Below the pieces are notes generated by a model. It was not told the DNA's origin, searched no databases, and saw only the letters and a program-made list of their open reading frames with translations. A program made the position numbers and the translations under genes. Positions 55,057-62,862 of a stretch of 64,000 nt of DNA are shown here, piece after piece (within the stretch, counting starts at the first letter, position 1; each line of letters starts with the position of its first letter). The stretch is from DASYTH01 sp035712165 (GTDB taxonomy: Bacteria; Actinomycetota; Actinomycetes; Mycobacteriales; Pseudonocardiaceae), in NCBI RefSeq assembly GCF_035712165.1, contig NZ_DASTBH010000562.1:1-64000 (forward strand). Direction: 5' to 3'.

Positions 55057-55407
55057 ATGTCCATCAGCACCCTTGCCAGCCCGCTCAGCCCGGTCCGGAT
55101 CACCGCCCGGTGCCACTACTGCACCCACGCGTTCACCGTCGAGGTGGACCCGTTCGGTCAGCTCGGCGCCGAAGACCGCGACGGCAAGCTGTGCTGCGAG
55201 ACCTGCTTCTGCTCCGACTGCGGCGGTGGCCACTACACCGACGCCGAGGCCAACCAGTGCGCCTACCTGCACGACTACGCCAACCCGGCCGACGACCCGG
55301 CCGACGGCGAGTTCACGGACTGGCTGGAGCAGGCAAGCTACGGTGACCCCGACGCCGCCTACGACATGCGGCGCGAGGCCATGATGGACATGGAGCTGTA
55401 CTCCTGA
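55057..55407 (+). CDS. Zinc-ribbon hypothetical protein
   Basis: Encodes 116 aa, AGGAGG-type ribosome site. CHYCTHAF and CCETCFCSDCG give six to seven Cys for one or two zinc ions; acidic C-terminus. Unknown role. Confidence 0.72.
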   Translation: MSISTLASPLSPVRITARCHYCTHAFTVEVDPFGQLGAEDRDGKLCCETCFCSDCGGGHYTDAEANQCAYLHDYANPADDPADGEFTDWLEQASYGDPDAAYDMRREAMMDMELYS

Positions 55408-55673
55408 TGGACAAGCGGGCAGCGCGGCGGCTGGTCACCCAACGGGTGGCCGCCGCCGTTCGCGCGCTCGGCGACGACGAGTTCACCGGCTACGGCCCGG
55501 AGGACTGCCGCCGCCTGCGCTCGGCCCGCGACGAGCTGGCCCTGGAGTTGGAGGTACGGGCCGGGGTGACCCCACGGGCGCCCCGGTTCGACCCTCCCGA
55601 CCCTGCCCAGTACGCCCTGATTCACCTGGAGGACAGCCATGCGCAAGATCACCCACGAACCCCGACGGGCTGA
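55407..55673 (+). CDS. Small hypothetical protein
   Basis: Encodes 88 aa; the ATG overlaps the upstream TGA. Basic N-half with a helix; Pro-rich end. The next gene begins 35 nt before its stop in another frame. Confidence 0.62.
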   Translation: MDKRAARRLVTQRVAAAVRALGDDEFTGYGPEDCRRLRSARDELALELEVRAGVTPRAPRFDPPDPAQYALIHLEDSHAQDHPRTPTG

Positions 55674-55851
55674 CAAGGCCCTCACGCTCGGCGAGCTGCG
55701 GTCGTTCATCGCCGACGCGGAGCGCAACGAGATCCCCGACGACGCCTTAATCGAGGTCCGCACCAGCGGCTTCTCCACGCTGCGAATCCGCGAGATCTCG
55801 GCCGACGACCGGCACACCGCCGCCAGCGAGAAGAAGGCCACCAAGCGGTGA
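55639..55851 (+). CDS. Small hypothetical protein
   Basis: Encodes 70 aa with TGGAGG upstream. LTLGELRSFIADAERNEIPD-type helix, then strands (IEVRTSGFSTLRI); a layout common in small phage proteins. GTGA overlap with the nuclease gene. Confidence 0.68.
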   Translation: MRKITHEPRRADKALTLGELRSFIADAERNEIPDDALIEVRTSGFSTLRIREISADDRHTAASEKKATKR

Positions 55852-56705
55852 CCGCGCCTGAAGTCTGGTCGCCCTCGCGCGTGCTCACCTACCGGTCCTG
55901 CCCGCGCCAGGAGTTCCTGCGCTACCGGCGTGGGGTGCACACGCCCACGGCGGTCGCCGAGACGCCTGGCGTGGTCGCCAGCACGCCGGAGACGGCGACC
56001 AAGCTGCGGCTGGGCACCATCAGCCACGCGGGCCTGGAGGCCGCCTACCGAGCCGCCGTCGAACGGGCACACCCGCAGCCGGACCCCGGCGGGCGCATGT
56101 CGGCGTTCGCGAGGGAAGCCATGGACGCCATCGATGCCGCCTGGGATCGCCTTGGCATGCCTGACGAGGGGGTCGACGGGTACGAGCTGAACCTGTCGAT
56201 CCAGTCCGAGGTCTTCGACGTCCTGGCCCGGCTGCCGGTGCCGCGCCCGTCGGCGGTGCTCGGCGTCGAGCATGAGCTGGTCGTGCCGACCCCGTCCGGG
56301 CGGATGATGCGCGGCGTGCTCGACCTGGCGTTGCAGATCGGGCACGACGCGGTGCACATCCGGGACTGGAAGCGCAAGCGCCTGCGCAACCTGCCCCGCT
56401 CGACCGAGCTGCCCCGTGATGACGCCATGGCGTTTTACGCCTACGCCGTCCGGCTGTCCTGGCCCTGGGTGAAGCGCGTGTCGGTGGGGTTGTACTCGAC
56501 GCTGGACAACCGCGAGGTGACTGCCGACGTCCCGTTTCCGGTGGCCCGCGAGGTCGTCATCGGGCATGACGTGCTTGCCGAGAAGGCCGAGGGCGACCGC
56601 GAGAACAGGCCGACTCCTGACGGCAGCAACTGCACCTACTGCTCGGTTCGCGTTGACTGTCCGCTGTGGACACGGCTAGAGATCGAGTCACCCGAACCGG
56701 CGTAG
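55848..56705 (+). CDS. Cas4/RecB-like nuclease with Fe-S Cys
   Basis: Encodes 285 aa from a GTG in a GTGA overlap. SRVLTYRSCPRQEFLRY at the start (C19) and CTYCSVRVDC near the end supply four Cys for an iron-sulfur cluster. The PD-(D/E)XK core is GVLDLAL (D159) with RDWKRK (D173, K175), and a QxxxY-like YAYAVRL follows. Typical of phage Cas4/AddB-type exonucleases that process DNA ends for recombination. Confidence 0.87.
   Translation: MTAPEVWSPSRVLTYRSCPRQEFLRYRRGVHTPTAVAETPGVVASTPETATKLRLGTISHAGLEAAYRAAVERAHPQPDPGGRMSAFAREAMDAIDAAWDRLGMPDEGVDGYELNLSIQSEVFDVLARLPVPRPSAVLGVEHELVVPTPSGRMMRGVLDLALQIGHDAVHIRDWKRKRLRNLPRSTELPRDDAMAFYAYAVRLSWPWVKRVSVGLYSTLDNREVTADVPFPVAREVVIGHDVLAEKAEGDRENRPTPDGSNCTYCSVRVDCPLWTRLEIESPEPA
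56653..56682 (+). promoter_or_regulatory. Internal copy of the repeated promoter
   Basis: TTGACT (56653-56658), 18-nt spacer ending CGGC (first arm GTCCG), -10 TAGAGA (56677-56682). It lies inside the 3' end of the Cas4-like gene and would serve the helicase gene at 56844. Confidence 0.55.
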
Positions 56706-56843
56706 CTACGCAAGGTTGCGGGTCGATGACCCACCGAGGGTTACAAGGCAAGCGCGACACACCGACATGGCTGGCGAAGTCGTACATGATCGGGTTACGG
56801 TCGCGAAGACGACGGTTCCGCAAGATCAACCCAGGAGTTCGAC

Positions 56844-58622
56844 ATGGACAGTGACGCACCCGCCGGGGTCGTCCACCAGGTGTACGGCCCGCCCGGCACC
56901 GGGAAGACCAGCTACCTCTCACGCCGCGTGAAGGAGATCGTCAACGCCAACGGACCCGAGTCCGTCTCCATCGCCAGCTTCTCCGTCACCGCCGCCCAGG
57001 AAATCGCCTCACGCGGCGTGGGCCTGCCCAAGCGGCGCATCGGCACCCTGCACAGCTTCGCCTACCGGTCGCTGGGCTCGGGCCTCAACGTCGCCCTGGA
57101 CCCGAAGGTCGTGGCCGACTGGAACAAGACGGTCGGCGCCGAGTGGCGCATCACTCCCGACTCGCGCCGCGCCGCGCCGCAGGCGGCCACCGAGGGTGGC
57201 GCCCAGAACACCGACATGCGTACCGCCGCCAACGGCGACGAGCTGCTGGCCGCGCTCGACCGCGCCCGCGCCACCTTCACCGACCCGGCCGACTACCCGC
57301 CGGACCTCGCCGCGTTCGCCGGGATGTGGTCCGAGTGGAAGCAGGCCAACGACGCGGTGGACTACACCGACATGATCGAGGGCGCCCTGGAACGCGCCCG
57401 CGAGGGCGAGCACGCGCCTGGCCGCCCGCAGGTGTTCATCGTGGACGAGGCCCAGGACAACACGCCCCTGGAGACCGAGCTGGTGCTGGCCTGGGGCAGG
57501 CAAGCCAGCTCGCTCGTGGTCGCCCTCGACGACGACCAGGCCATCATGGAGTGGCGCGGCGGCGACCCCCGGCGGCTGCTCACCCTCGGGCAGGGCGACG
57601 AGTACGCGGTGAACCGCTACGTGCTGGACAAGTCGTGGCGCGTCCCGCGCTCGGTGCACGCCGTGGCCGAGCGCTGGGTGCACCGCCTGTCGCTGCGACA
57701 GGAGAAGGTCTACCGGCCGCGCACCCGCTTCGAGGGCGACCACGACACCGGCGAGATCATCGAGGGCGCCGCCTACGGGGTGCCCGAGAACATCCAGGAC
57801 CCGGTGCTGGCCGACCGGATCGAGGAGGAGATCGGCCGCGACCGCACGGTGATGGTGATCGCGAGCTGCGCCTACATGCTGGAGCCGTTGATCAAGTCGC
57901 TGCGCGAGCGCGGGATCCCGTTCCACAACCCGTTCCGGCCCACCGAGCCGCGTTGGAACCCCTTCGGCACCGGCAACGGCACCTCGACCGCCGAGCGCGT
58001 CTTCCGCTACCTCGTGCTGGACCCCGACCTGCCGCAACGCGAGCTGGTCGACGAGGCCGGGCACATCCTGACCGTGGACCGGTCGCGGCCGTGGACCGGC
58101 GATGACGTGCGGGCCTGGCTGCCCCTGGTGTCCGCCGAGGCGGCCGGGCTGCGGCGCGGCGTGAAAGCGCACGCTGACCGCCTGCCGGACGGCGAGGTGC
58201 CGTGGGAGGACATCGCCGCGCTGTTCGCCGACGAGGACGCGCTGAACCGGGCGGTCTCCCCGGACCTGGAGTGGCTGGCCGGTGCCATCCTGCCGAGCAA
58301 GGCCAAGCAGGCGGCCTATCCGTTGCAGGTGGCGCGCCGCCGGGGCGCGGTCGCCCTCGACGAGAAGCCCAAGGTCGTGCTGGGCACCATCCACTCGGTG
58401 AAGGGCGCCGCCGCCGACGTCGTCTACGTCGCCCCCGACATGTCGGCCGCCGGGATTGGCCAGATGACCAACTCGATCAACGGCCGCGACCAGACGATCA
58501 GGCTGTTCTACGTCGCCATGACCCGCGCCTTCGAGGAGCTGCGCCTGCTGGCCCCGTTCGGGCCGCGCAACTACCTCAAGCGCCGCGAGTTGCTGCCCGC
58601 CGACCTGGAGGTGCCCGCGTGA
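56844..58622 (+). CDS. UvrD/PcrA-type superfamily 1 helicase
   Basis: Encodes 592 aa with CAGGAG upstream. Motif I GPPGTGKT at residues 15-22, Ia IASFSVTAAQEI, II VDEAQD at 200-205, III ALDDDQAIMEWRGG, IV KSWRVPRSV, V TIHSVKGAAADVV near residue 516, VI RLFYVAMTRAFEEL. It moves 3' to 5' on DNA in replication, repair or with the Cas4-like nuclease. Followed by overlapping VRR-NUC gene. Confidence 0.93.
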   Translation: MDSDAPAGVVHQVYGPPGTGKTSYLSRRVKEIVNANGPESVSIASFSVTAAQEIASRGVGLPKRRIGTLHSFAYRSLGSGLNVALDPKVVADWNKTVGAEWRITPDSRRAAPQAATEGGAQNTDMRTAANGDELLAALDRARATFTDPADYPPDLAAFAGMWSEWKQANDAVDYTDMIEGALERAREGEHAPGRPQVFIVDEAQDNTPLETELVLAWGRQASSLVVALDDDQAIMEWRGGDPRRLLTLGQGDEYAVNRYVLDKSWRVPRSVHAVAERWVHRLSLRQEKVYRPRTRFEGDHDTGEIIEGAAYGVPENIQDPVLADRIEEEIGRDRTVMVIASCAYMLEPLIKSLRERGIPFHNPFRPTEPRWNPFGTGNGTSTAERVFRYLVLDPDLPQRELVDEAGHILTVDRSRPWTGDDVRAWLPLVSAEAAGLRRGVKAHADRLPDGEVPWEDIAALFADEDALNRAVSPDLEWLAGAILPSKAKQAAYPLQVARRRGAVALDEKPKVVLGTIHSVKGAAADVVYVAPDMSAAGIGQMTNSINGRDQTIRLFYVAMTRAFEELRLLAPFGPRNYLKRRELLPADLEVPA

Positions 58623-59023
58623 ACGCTGACGTGCTCGACGAGCGGTTCGACCCCGGCAGGCCACCGCGACGACATCCCCAGGTTCGTTCGGAGAAGGAGA
58701 TCACCGACGAGGCCCTGTCGTGGCTCAAGGCGCAACCAGGCTGCTACGCCTGGAAGCTGCACACCGGCCCGATGGGCGAGGGCGGCCACCCCGACATCGA
58801 CGGATGCGTGAACGGCCGCAGCATCAAGATCGAGATGAAGCGGCCGGGCGAGACGCCCACGCGGCGCCAGATGGCCCGGCTGCTCCAGTGGCGGGCGTCG
58901 GGGGCGCTCGTCGGCTGGGCGACTTCAGTAGAGGAGGTGCGTGCCATCTTCGCGAACGCGGCCAACCCCGAGTACGTCAACCCGCTGACCGGACCTGGTG
59001 CGCCTGCGGTGCCAGAGGTATGA
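58619..59023 (+). CDS. VRR-NUC nuclease
   Basis: Encodes 134 aa from a GTG in a GTGA overlap. EKEITDEALSWL, GHPDIDG, IEMKRPG and TRRQMARLLQW follow the VRR-NUC (PD-(D/E)XK) pattern of small phage Holliday-junction or structure-specific nucleases. Coupled to the helicase. Confidence 0.88.
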   Translation: MNADVLDERFDPGRPPRRHPQVRSEKEITDEALSWLKAQPGCYAWKLHTGPMGEGGHPDIDGCVNGRSIKIEMKRPGETPTRRQMARLLQWRASGALVGWATSVEEVRAIFANAANPEYVNPLTGPGAPAVPEV

Positions 59024-59313
59024 CTGCGGCGGGCCGCCCGGCGTTAAGCCTCATCCCCGGCGGTCTGTCCCTGGTCCCGAACGCACCCGCATCACCCACC
59101 CAGAACGCCGCCCGCAGCGCCACACGCATCGTGGCCGCTGCACAGCAGTGGGCGGCCCTGATGATCCAGACCGGCCACGCCGACCAGCTCGTCGCAACGG
59201 AGCTGGGGCAGGCCACTCTCGCGCTGCTCGACTCGGTAGACGAGTACGAGGCGCACTCAGCGGGAATATTCCCCGGCGAACACCAGCAAGGCCCGGCCGC
59301 CACATTGTGGTGA
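59020..59313 (+). CDS. Small hypothetical protein, last rightward gene
   Basis: Encodes 97 aa with ATGA overlap. Helical, Ala-rich after a Pro/Leu-rich start. The 3' end lies in the terminator stem. Confidence 0.62.
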   Translation: MTAAGRPALSLIPGGLSLVPNAPASPTQNAARSATRIVAAAQQWAALMIQTGHADQLVATELGQATLALLDSVDEYEAHSAGIFPGEHQQGPAATLW

Positions 59314-59323
59314 CCGGGCCTTG
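59287..59323. terminator. Bidirectional terminator at convergence
   Basis: CAAGGCCCGG pairs with CCGGGCCTTG around an inner CCAC/GTGG stem between the convergent blocks. Confidence 0.75.
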
Positions 59324-59333
59324 CCCGTCGGGT

Positions 59334-59639
59334 TCACTTCGAGCTGGACGTCTTGCGGCTCGCCGTGCCGGTCTTCGTGCTCGACGAGTCGCTGCCGCTG
59401 GAGTCGGCGCCCGAGGCGCTCTCCGGCTGGTCGGCGGTGAACTTGCCCGCAGCGGCGTCCGACGTCGGCCACTCCGAGCCGCCGTCGTCGCCTTCCGGGC
59501 CGGGGGAGTTGCTGTAGCCGGGGTCGATGGTCTGCTGGTGGAACTCCGGCGTGGGCGCCGGGCTGTAGGTGCCCGGCAACTGCTTGGTCTCGAACGCCTG
59601 GGGCTTGGCCAGGTTCGCGTCGGCGCGGGAATCGCTCAT
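59334..59639 (-). CDS. Hydrophilic Ser/Thr-rich protein
   Basis: Encodes 101 aa with no hydrophobic segment; Ser/Thr/Asp-rich and probably disordered. ATGA overlap with the holin-like gene. Last gene of the leftward lysis block. Confidence 0.66.
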   Translation of the reverse strand: MSDSRADANLAKPQAFETKQLPGTYSPAPTPEFHQQTIDPGYSNSPGPEGDDGGSEWPTSDAAAGKFTADQPESASGADSSGSDSSSTKTGTASRKTSSSK

Positions 59640-59998
59640 GGCCGCACCGTACCTTCACCAGCCACAACGGTCCGGGAGGCCGCGCCGTTGGGCACCATCA
59701 GCACGACTACGGCCGTGATGCCCGCGATGGCGATCTGCCCCCACTCCTGGGAGCTGATGCCGTCGGGCAGCGCAGTCATGAACACGACCGAGGCGGCCGA
59801 CCAGAACGCCGACATGCCCTTCGCGTAGGGGGCTCTGCCGGTGTTGTCGACGTACCAGACCAGCACGATCGCGACGCCCTGGGTGAGCAGCACGGCCCAC
59901 TCCACGCCGATGATCCCGCCGTCGGTGATCAGGCTGTAGACCAGCGTCGCGAGCGCGCCGCCGACCTGAGCCCACATCTTGCGCAAATACGCAAACAC
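59636..59998 (-). CDS. Holin-like membrane protein
   Basis: Encodes 120 aa with three or four membrane helices (residues 12-25, 33-50, 63-77, 87-102) and a short charged end, from a GTG with AAGGAG 6 nt upstream. It follows the endolysin gene by 13 nt, the usual place for an actinophage holin that opens the membrane for the endolysin. Confidence 0.75.
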   Translation of the reverse strand: MFAYLRKMWAQVGGALATLVYSLITDGGIIGVEWAVLLTQGVAIVLVWYVDNTGRAPYAKGMSAFWSAASVVFMTALPDGISSQEWGQIAIAGITAVVVLMVPNGAASRTVVAGEGTVRP

Positions 59999-60011
59999 GG
60001 GTGACTCCTTC

Positions 60012-60812
60012 TCAGGTGATCGGGGCGGTCCAGGCCGCCGCCCAGGTCTGCGGGCCGATCAGCCCATCCACCGCCAGGCCCTTCTCGCGCTGGAAGGCGA
60101 GGGCACACTGGCCCGCCTCGGAGCTGGCCACGGTCTCGCCGTACATGCCGTCAGCGCCGTACCGGCGGAAGTAGGAGCCCCAGCCCCTATCGATCATGCG
60201 CTGCTGCCAGCGCCGCAGGTCCGGGCGCCACCGGCGGTCCGAGCCGTTGCGGGCCATGCACGAGATCGACTGGTTCGGACCGGAGCGCGGGCCGAAGTAG
60301 TACCCGCTCGGCAGCGGGAACGGTGGCGCCGCAGGCGGGGGCGGCGGCGGGGCCGGGGTTCCGCGCAGGCGCGCCGCGACCGCCGCGACCGTGGCCGCGC
60401 TCGCGTTGATCTCGAAGTGCATCTCGTCCTTGCGGCCCGAGTAGTCCCCGCCCCAGCGCACCGCCGGGGCGACCTCGGCGACGATGCGCCGGATCTCGGC
60501 CGCCTGCGCGCCGGTGAACGTGCCGACCTTGCCCAGCGGGTGGCTCGGCGCGTTGATGTCGATCGCGGTGCCCGAGGCGTGGTTGCTGTAGCCGGTGGTC
60601 TGGCCCGCGATCGGCCGGAAGGCGTACCCCCAGCAGCCCGGCGTGTAGAGGTGCTCGACGCGGTTGTGGAACTGCTGGGCCACGTAGCCGAGCACCGTGG
60701 CGACGTCCCCGCCGCGCACGCCCGGCGGGAACGCGATGCCCGCGACCACCAGGGAAGTGATGCCGATCTGCGCGGCCGTGCCGACCGGCCAGCCGTTCTG
60801 GCTATTCGCCAT
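60012..60812 (-). CDS. lysA: Endolysin: M15 peptidase plus C-terminal wall-binding domain
   Basis: Encodes 266 aa. Residues 30-145 carry the LAS/M15 metallopeptidase signature: HASGTAIDI (H78, D85) and DEMHFEI (H132), as in D-Ala-D-Ala carboxypeptidases and L-Ala-D-Glu peptidases. A poly-Pro linker (about residues 152-165) leads to a C-terminal domain whose end (AFQREKGLAVDGLIGPQTW) fits the PG_binding_1 type. It would cut peptide stems of host peptidoglycan. No signal peptide, so release depends on a holin. Confidence 0.92.
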   Translation of the reverse strand: MANSQNGWPVGTAAQIGITSLVVAGIAFPPGVRGGDVATVLGYVAQQFHNRVEHLYTPGCWGYAFRPIAGQTTGYSNHASGTAIDINAPSHPLGKVGTFTGAQAAEIRRIVAEVAPAVRWGGDYSGRKDEMHFEINASAATVAAVAARLRGTPAPPPPPPAAPPFPLPSGYYFGPRSGPNQSISCMARNGSDRRWRPDLRRWQQRMIDRGWGSYFRRYGADGMYGETVASSEAGQCALAFQREKGLAVDGLIGPQTWAAAWTAPIT

Positions 60813-60933
60813 CGTCGGCCACCTCGCTCGGGGCGGGGTTGGTCTCCGTGTCCGCGACCGGCTCGGGGTTCTCCTCGATCACCTGCTCGACCGTCTGCGG
60901 GTTCGCGTCGTCGGGTCCGTCGGCGTAGCTCAT
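60802..60933 (-). CDS. 43-aa acidic microprotein upstream of endolysin
   Basis: ATG with GGGAGG 4 nt upstream; MSYADGPDDANPQTVEQV, then Glu/Pro/Asp-rich to ADDGE. It overlaps the endolysin start by 11 nt, so the two are coupled. It could tune endolysin translation or act in its own right. Confidence 0.62.
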   Translation of the reverse strand: MSYADGPDDANPQTVEQVIEENPEPVADTETNPAPSEVADDGE

Positions 60934-60976
60934 GCGTCCTCCCGGTGGGATGTCCTTGGTCATCCTCACCCTTGGT

Positions 60977-60993
60977 TCCCCCGATCAGGGGGA
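60977..60993 (-). terminator. Short hairpin
   Basis: TCCCCC/GGGGGA stem with 5-nt loop, 12 nt past the stop of the collagen-like gene; weak. Confidence 0.45.
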
Positions 60994-61004
60994 GGACACG
61001 CGGG

Positions 61005-61877
61005 TCAGCCGCCACCCAACGTAGGCAGCAGGCCACCGCCCTGCGTGGTGGTGGTCTGCGGCTGCTCGGGCTGGTTGCTCGCCGGTGGCTGCTGCTGGGT
61101 CGGCTCGGGACTCGTCGGCCCGCTGATGATCTCGCAGCGGTAGTTGGGGGCGCTGTCCTCGCCGCCGTCGCGGGTGCACCGCTCCACCGAGCCGTCGGGA
61201 CGGGTGACGGTCCAGGAGCCGAACGGCGAGCAGAACGGCCCGACGGTGCGCGTGGTGCCGTCGGTGAGAAGCACGTCCACGTTGCACCCGTTGGCCCGCA
61301 CGTCCGCGATCCCCACGCCCTGCTCGCCAGTGTCGCCCTTCTCGCCACGATCCCCGGTCGGCCCGGCCGCGCCGCTCTCGCCGGTCGGTCCCGTGGGGCC
61401 GGTCGGACCGCTCGGTCCGGTGGGGCCGGGGTCGCCGCAGAACGGCCCGTACCGGTTGCTGACGCCGGAGGTCAGGCCCACCTCGATGTAGCAGCGGTCC
61501 ACCTGACGGGTGTAGGCCACCCCGATTCCCGGCTGGCCTTCGCGAGTGGCGACGTCGGCGGGCAGCGGCACGGCGGGCTCGCCGCGTTGCACTCGCGCGC
61601 ACCAGGTCTTGGCCGCCGGGTCGGTGTTCACCTGGCCGCCCGCCACCTCGCACATCTGGCCCACCACGATGTCGTAGTTGGCCAGCGCCTGCCCCTGGGC
61701 GTCGATCTTGTTCTCGTTGGTCTTGATCATGGAGTAGAGCAGCGAGCCGCCGATCAGGAGCGCGGCCAGACAGGCGGCCAGGAGCGCCGCCCAGAAGTGC
61801 GTTCGGCGGCGGGTGTCGGCCGGGGGCTCGTCGTCCTTGCCGTCGGGCTCGATCCCGGTGGTGTCGATGTCGGTCAT
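61005..61877 (-). CDS. Membrane-anchored collagen-like protein
   Basis: Encodes 290 aa. A charged N-terminus, one membrane helix (residues 28-50), a coiled-coil segment, a Cys-containing domain, then a G-x-y collagen run (about residues 148-187: GPTGPSGPTGPTG..., GDRGEKGDTGEQG), a second Cys-rich domain and a disordered Pro/Gln/Thr tail. It should be a trimer held in the cytoplasmic membrane with a rod outside. Placed between tail and endolysin genes, it could be a spanin-like or surface protein; no such role is proven. Confidence 0.75.
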   Translation of the reverse strand: MTDIDTTGIEPDGKDDEPPADTRRRTHFWAALLAACLAALLIGGSLLYSMIKTNENKIDAQGQALANYDIVVGQMCEVAGGQVNTDPAAKTWCARVQRGEPAVPLPADVATREGQPGIGVAYTRQVDRCYIEVGLTSGVSNRYGPFCGDPGPTGPSGPTGPTGPTGESGAAGPTGDRGEKGDTGEQGVGIADVRANGCNVDVLLTDGTTRTVGPFCSPFGSWTVTRPDGSVERCTRDGGEDSAPNYRCEIISGPTSPEPTQQQPPASNQPEQPQTTTTQGGGLLPTLGGG

Positions 61878-62242
61878 GGCGGTCCCCCGCTGGCGTTTCC
61901 AGGGCTCGGGGTGATGTTCCAGTCCACCGCAGTCTGCTCCGTTGCGTTCGGCGAAACCAGGGCCTGCAACTCGGCCGACAGCGGCGGGACGGTAATCCCC
62001 TCGCGCCTCATCAAATACTCAAGATCGGCGCAGCGAGCCTGCCACAGTCCGGCCTCGTGTTGCGCGCTGCGTTCGTTGCGAGCCGCCTGCTGAATGCGCT
62101 GGCGCGCCAGGCCGCGCTCCGTGGTGCGGAAGTTGACGTAGAACCGGTAGGCCGAGATCAACGCGCCGATCAGGCCGCCGCCCAACAGGAACAGCAGCAG
62201 CCCGGACGAACCGGCTAAGGCGTCCGCCTGTGCCACCACCAA
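61874..62242 (-). CDS. Membrane-anchored coiled-coil protein
   Basis: Encodes 122 aa: an N-terminal membrane helix (residues 14-32), then a charged helix with heptads (ERGLARQRIQQAARNERSAQ) and a disordered end. This topology occurs in phage lysis cassettes (spanin- or antiholin-type). ATGA overlap with the collagen-like gene; overlaps the gene before by 28 nt. Confidence 0.67.
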   Translation of the reverse strand: MVVAQADALAGSSGLLLFLLGGGLIGALISAYRFYVNFRTTERGLARQRIQQAARNERSAQHEAGLWQARCADLEYLMRREGITVPPLSAELQALVSPNATEQTAVDWNITPSPGNASGGPP

Positions 62243-62637
62243 CGCGCCCGCCCCTTTCGCTCCGCCACGGTCCCGCTACAGCATCGGTGCGCGAACATCG
62301 CGGCGAGCGAGGCAGTCATGCACGCGGCAGTCAGTGGGACCGCGTTCTGTGTGGACACAGCTTGCAACACCAGCGAGGCGCACCAGGTGAGGCTCGCCGT
62401 GACCCCGAGAGCGGCCCCGAGGACCTCGATCGGGCGTCGTTTGAAGATCAGCCCTACGGCGCCGCCGGTGCCGCCTACGAGGCAGAACGTGCCCCAGATG
62501 TAGACGATGATCCAGCCGCCTTGATCAACCAGTGAGCTGGACGGAGTGGACACGAACACGAGCAGGCCCGCGCTACCCAGCAGCGCGTAGCTCAGCAGGA
62601 GAATCGCCCTGCGCAGGCTCCCCGGCGGGCTTTCCAT
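62215..62637 (-). CDS. Four-helix membrane protein, possible second holin
   Basis: Encodes 140 aa from ATG 62637: membrane helices at residues 10-25, 38-62, 70-88 and 93-115 with a basic tail (RKGRARWWWHRR). Holin-like topology. The start lies within the 3' end of the gene upstream (65-nt overlap). Confidence 0.65.
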   Translation of the reverse strand: MESPPGSLRRAILLLSYALLGSAGLLVFVSTPSSSLVDQGGWIIVYIWGTFCLVGGTGGAVGLIFKRRPIEVLGAALGVTASLTWCASLVLQAVSTQNAVPLTAACMTASLAAMFAHRCCSGTVAERKGRARWWWHRRTP

Positions 62638-62860
62638 CCGACTCCCCCTCTGGCTCGGCGTCCGGCAGCCCCAGGCTCGCACGGTGCACGGCCAGCCGCG
62701 CCACGAGATCATCGTGCTGCTGCCCCAGAGAGGGGTCGCCCGGCCCCTCCTCCATCTGCAAGAGCACCCGCACCAGCGAGACCTCCAGCGCGTGCAGGCG
62801 CTCATGCCGCAGCACGCTGATGTCGCCGGGCTCGATCGTCACGAACGGGTAGCTACTCAT
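62573..62860 (-). CDS. Small hypothetical protein
   Basis: Encodes 95 aa starting MSSYPFVTIEPGDISVLRHE, helical in the middle, acidic and disordered at the end. It starts 2 nt after the stop of the tail-fibre-like gene. Possibly a tail accessory or assembly protein. Confidence 0.66.
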   Translation of the reverse strand: MSSYPFVTIEPGDISVLRHERLHALEVSLVRVLLQMEEGPGDPSLGQQHDDLVARLAVHRASLGLPDAEPEGESDGKPAGEPAQGDSPAELRAAG

Positions 62861-62862
62861 GA

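Noticed and set aside
57009..58664. A 551-codon leftward frame opposite the UvrD-type helicase
   Set aside because: Antisense shadow; Val/His/Gly/Leu-rich with no recognisable domain.
59979..62093. A 704-codon + strand frame opposite endolysin and collagen-like genes
   Set aside because: Complement of genes with clear domains; composition is typical of antisense frames.
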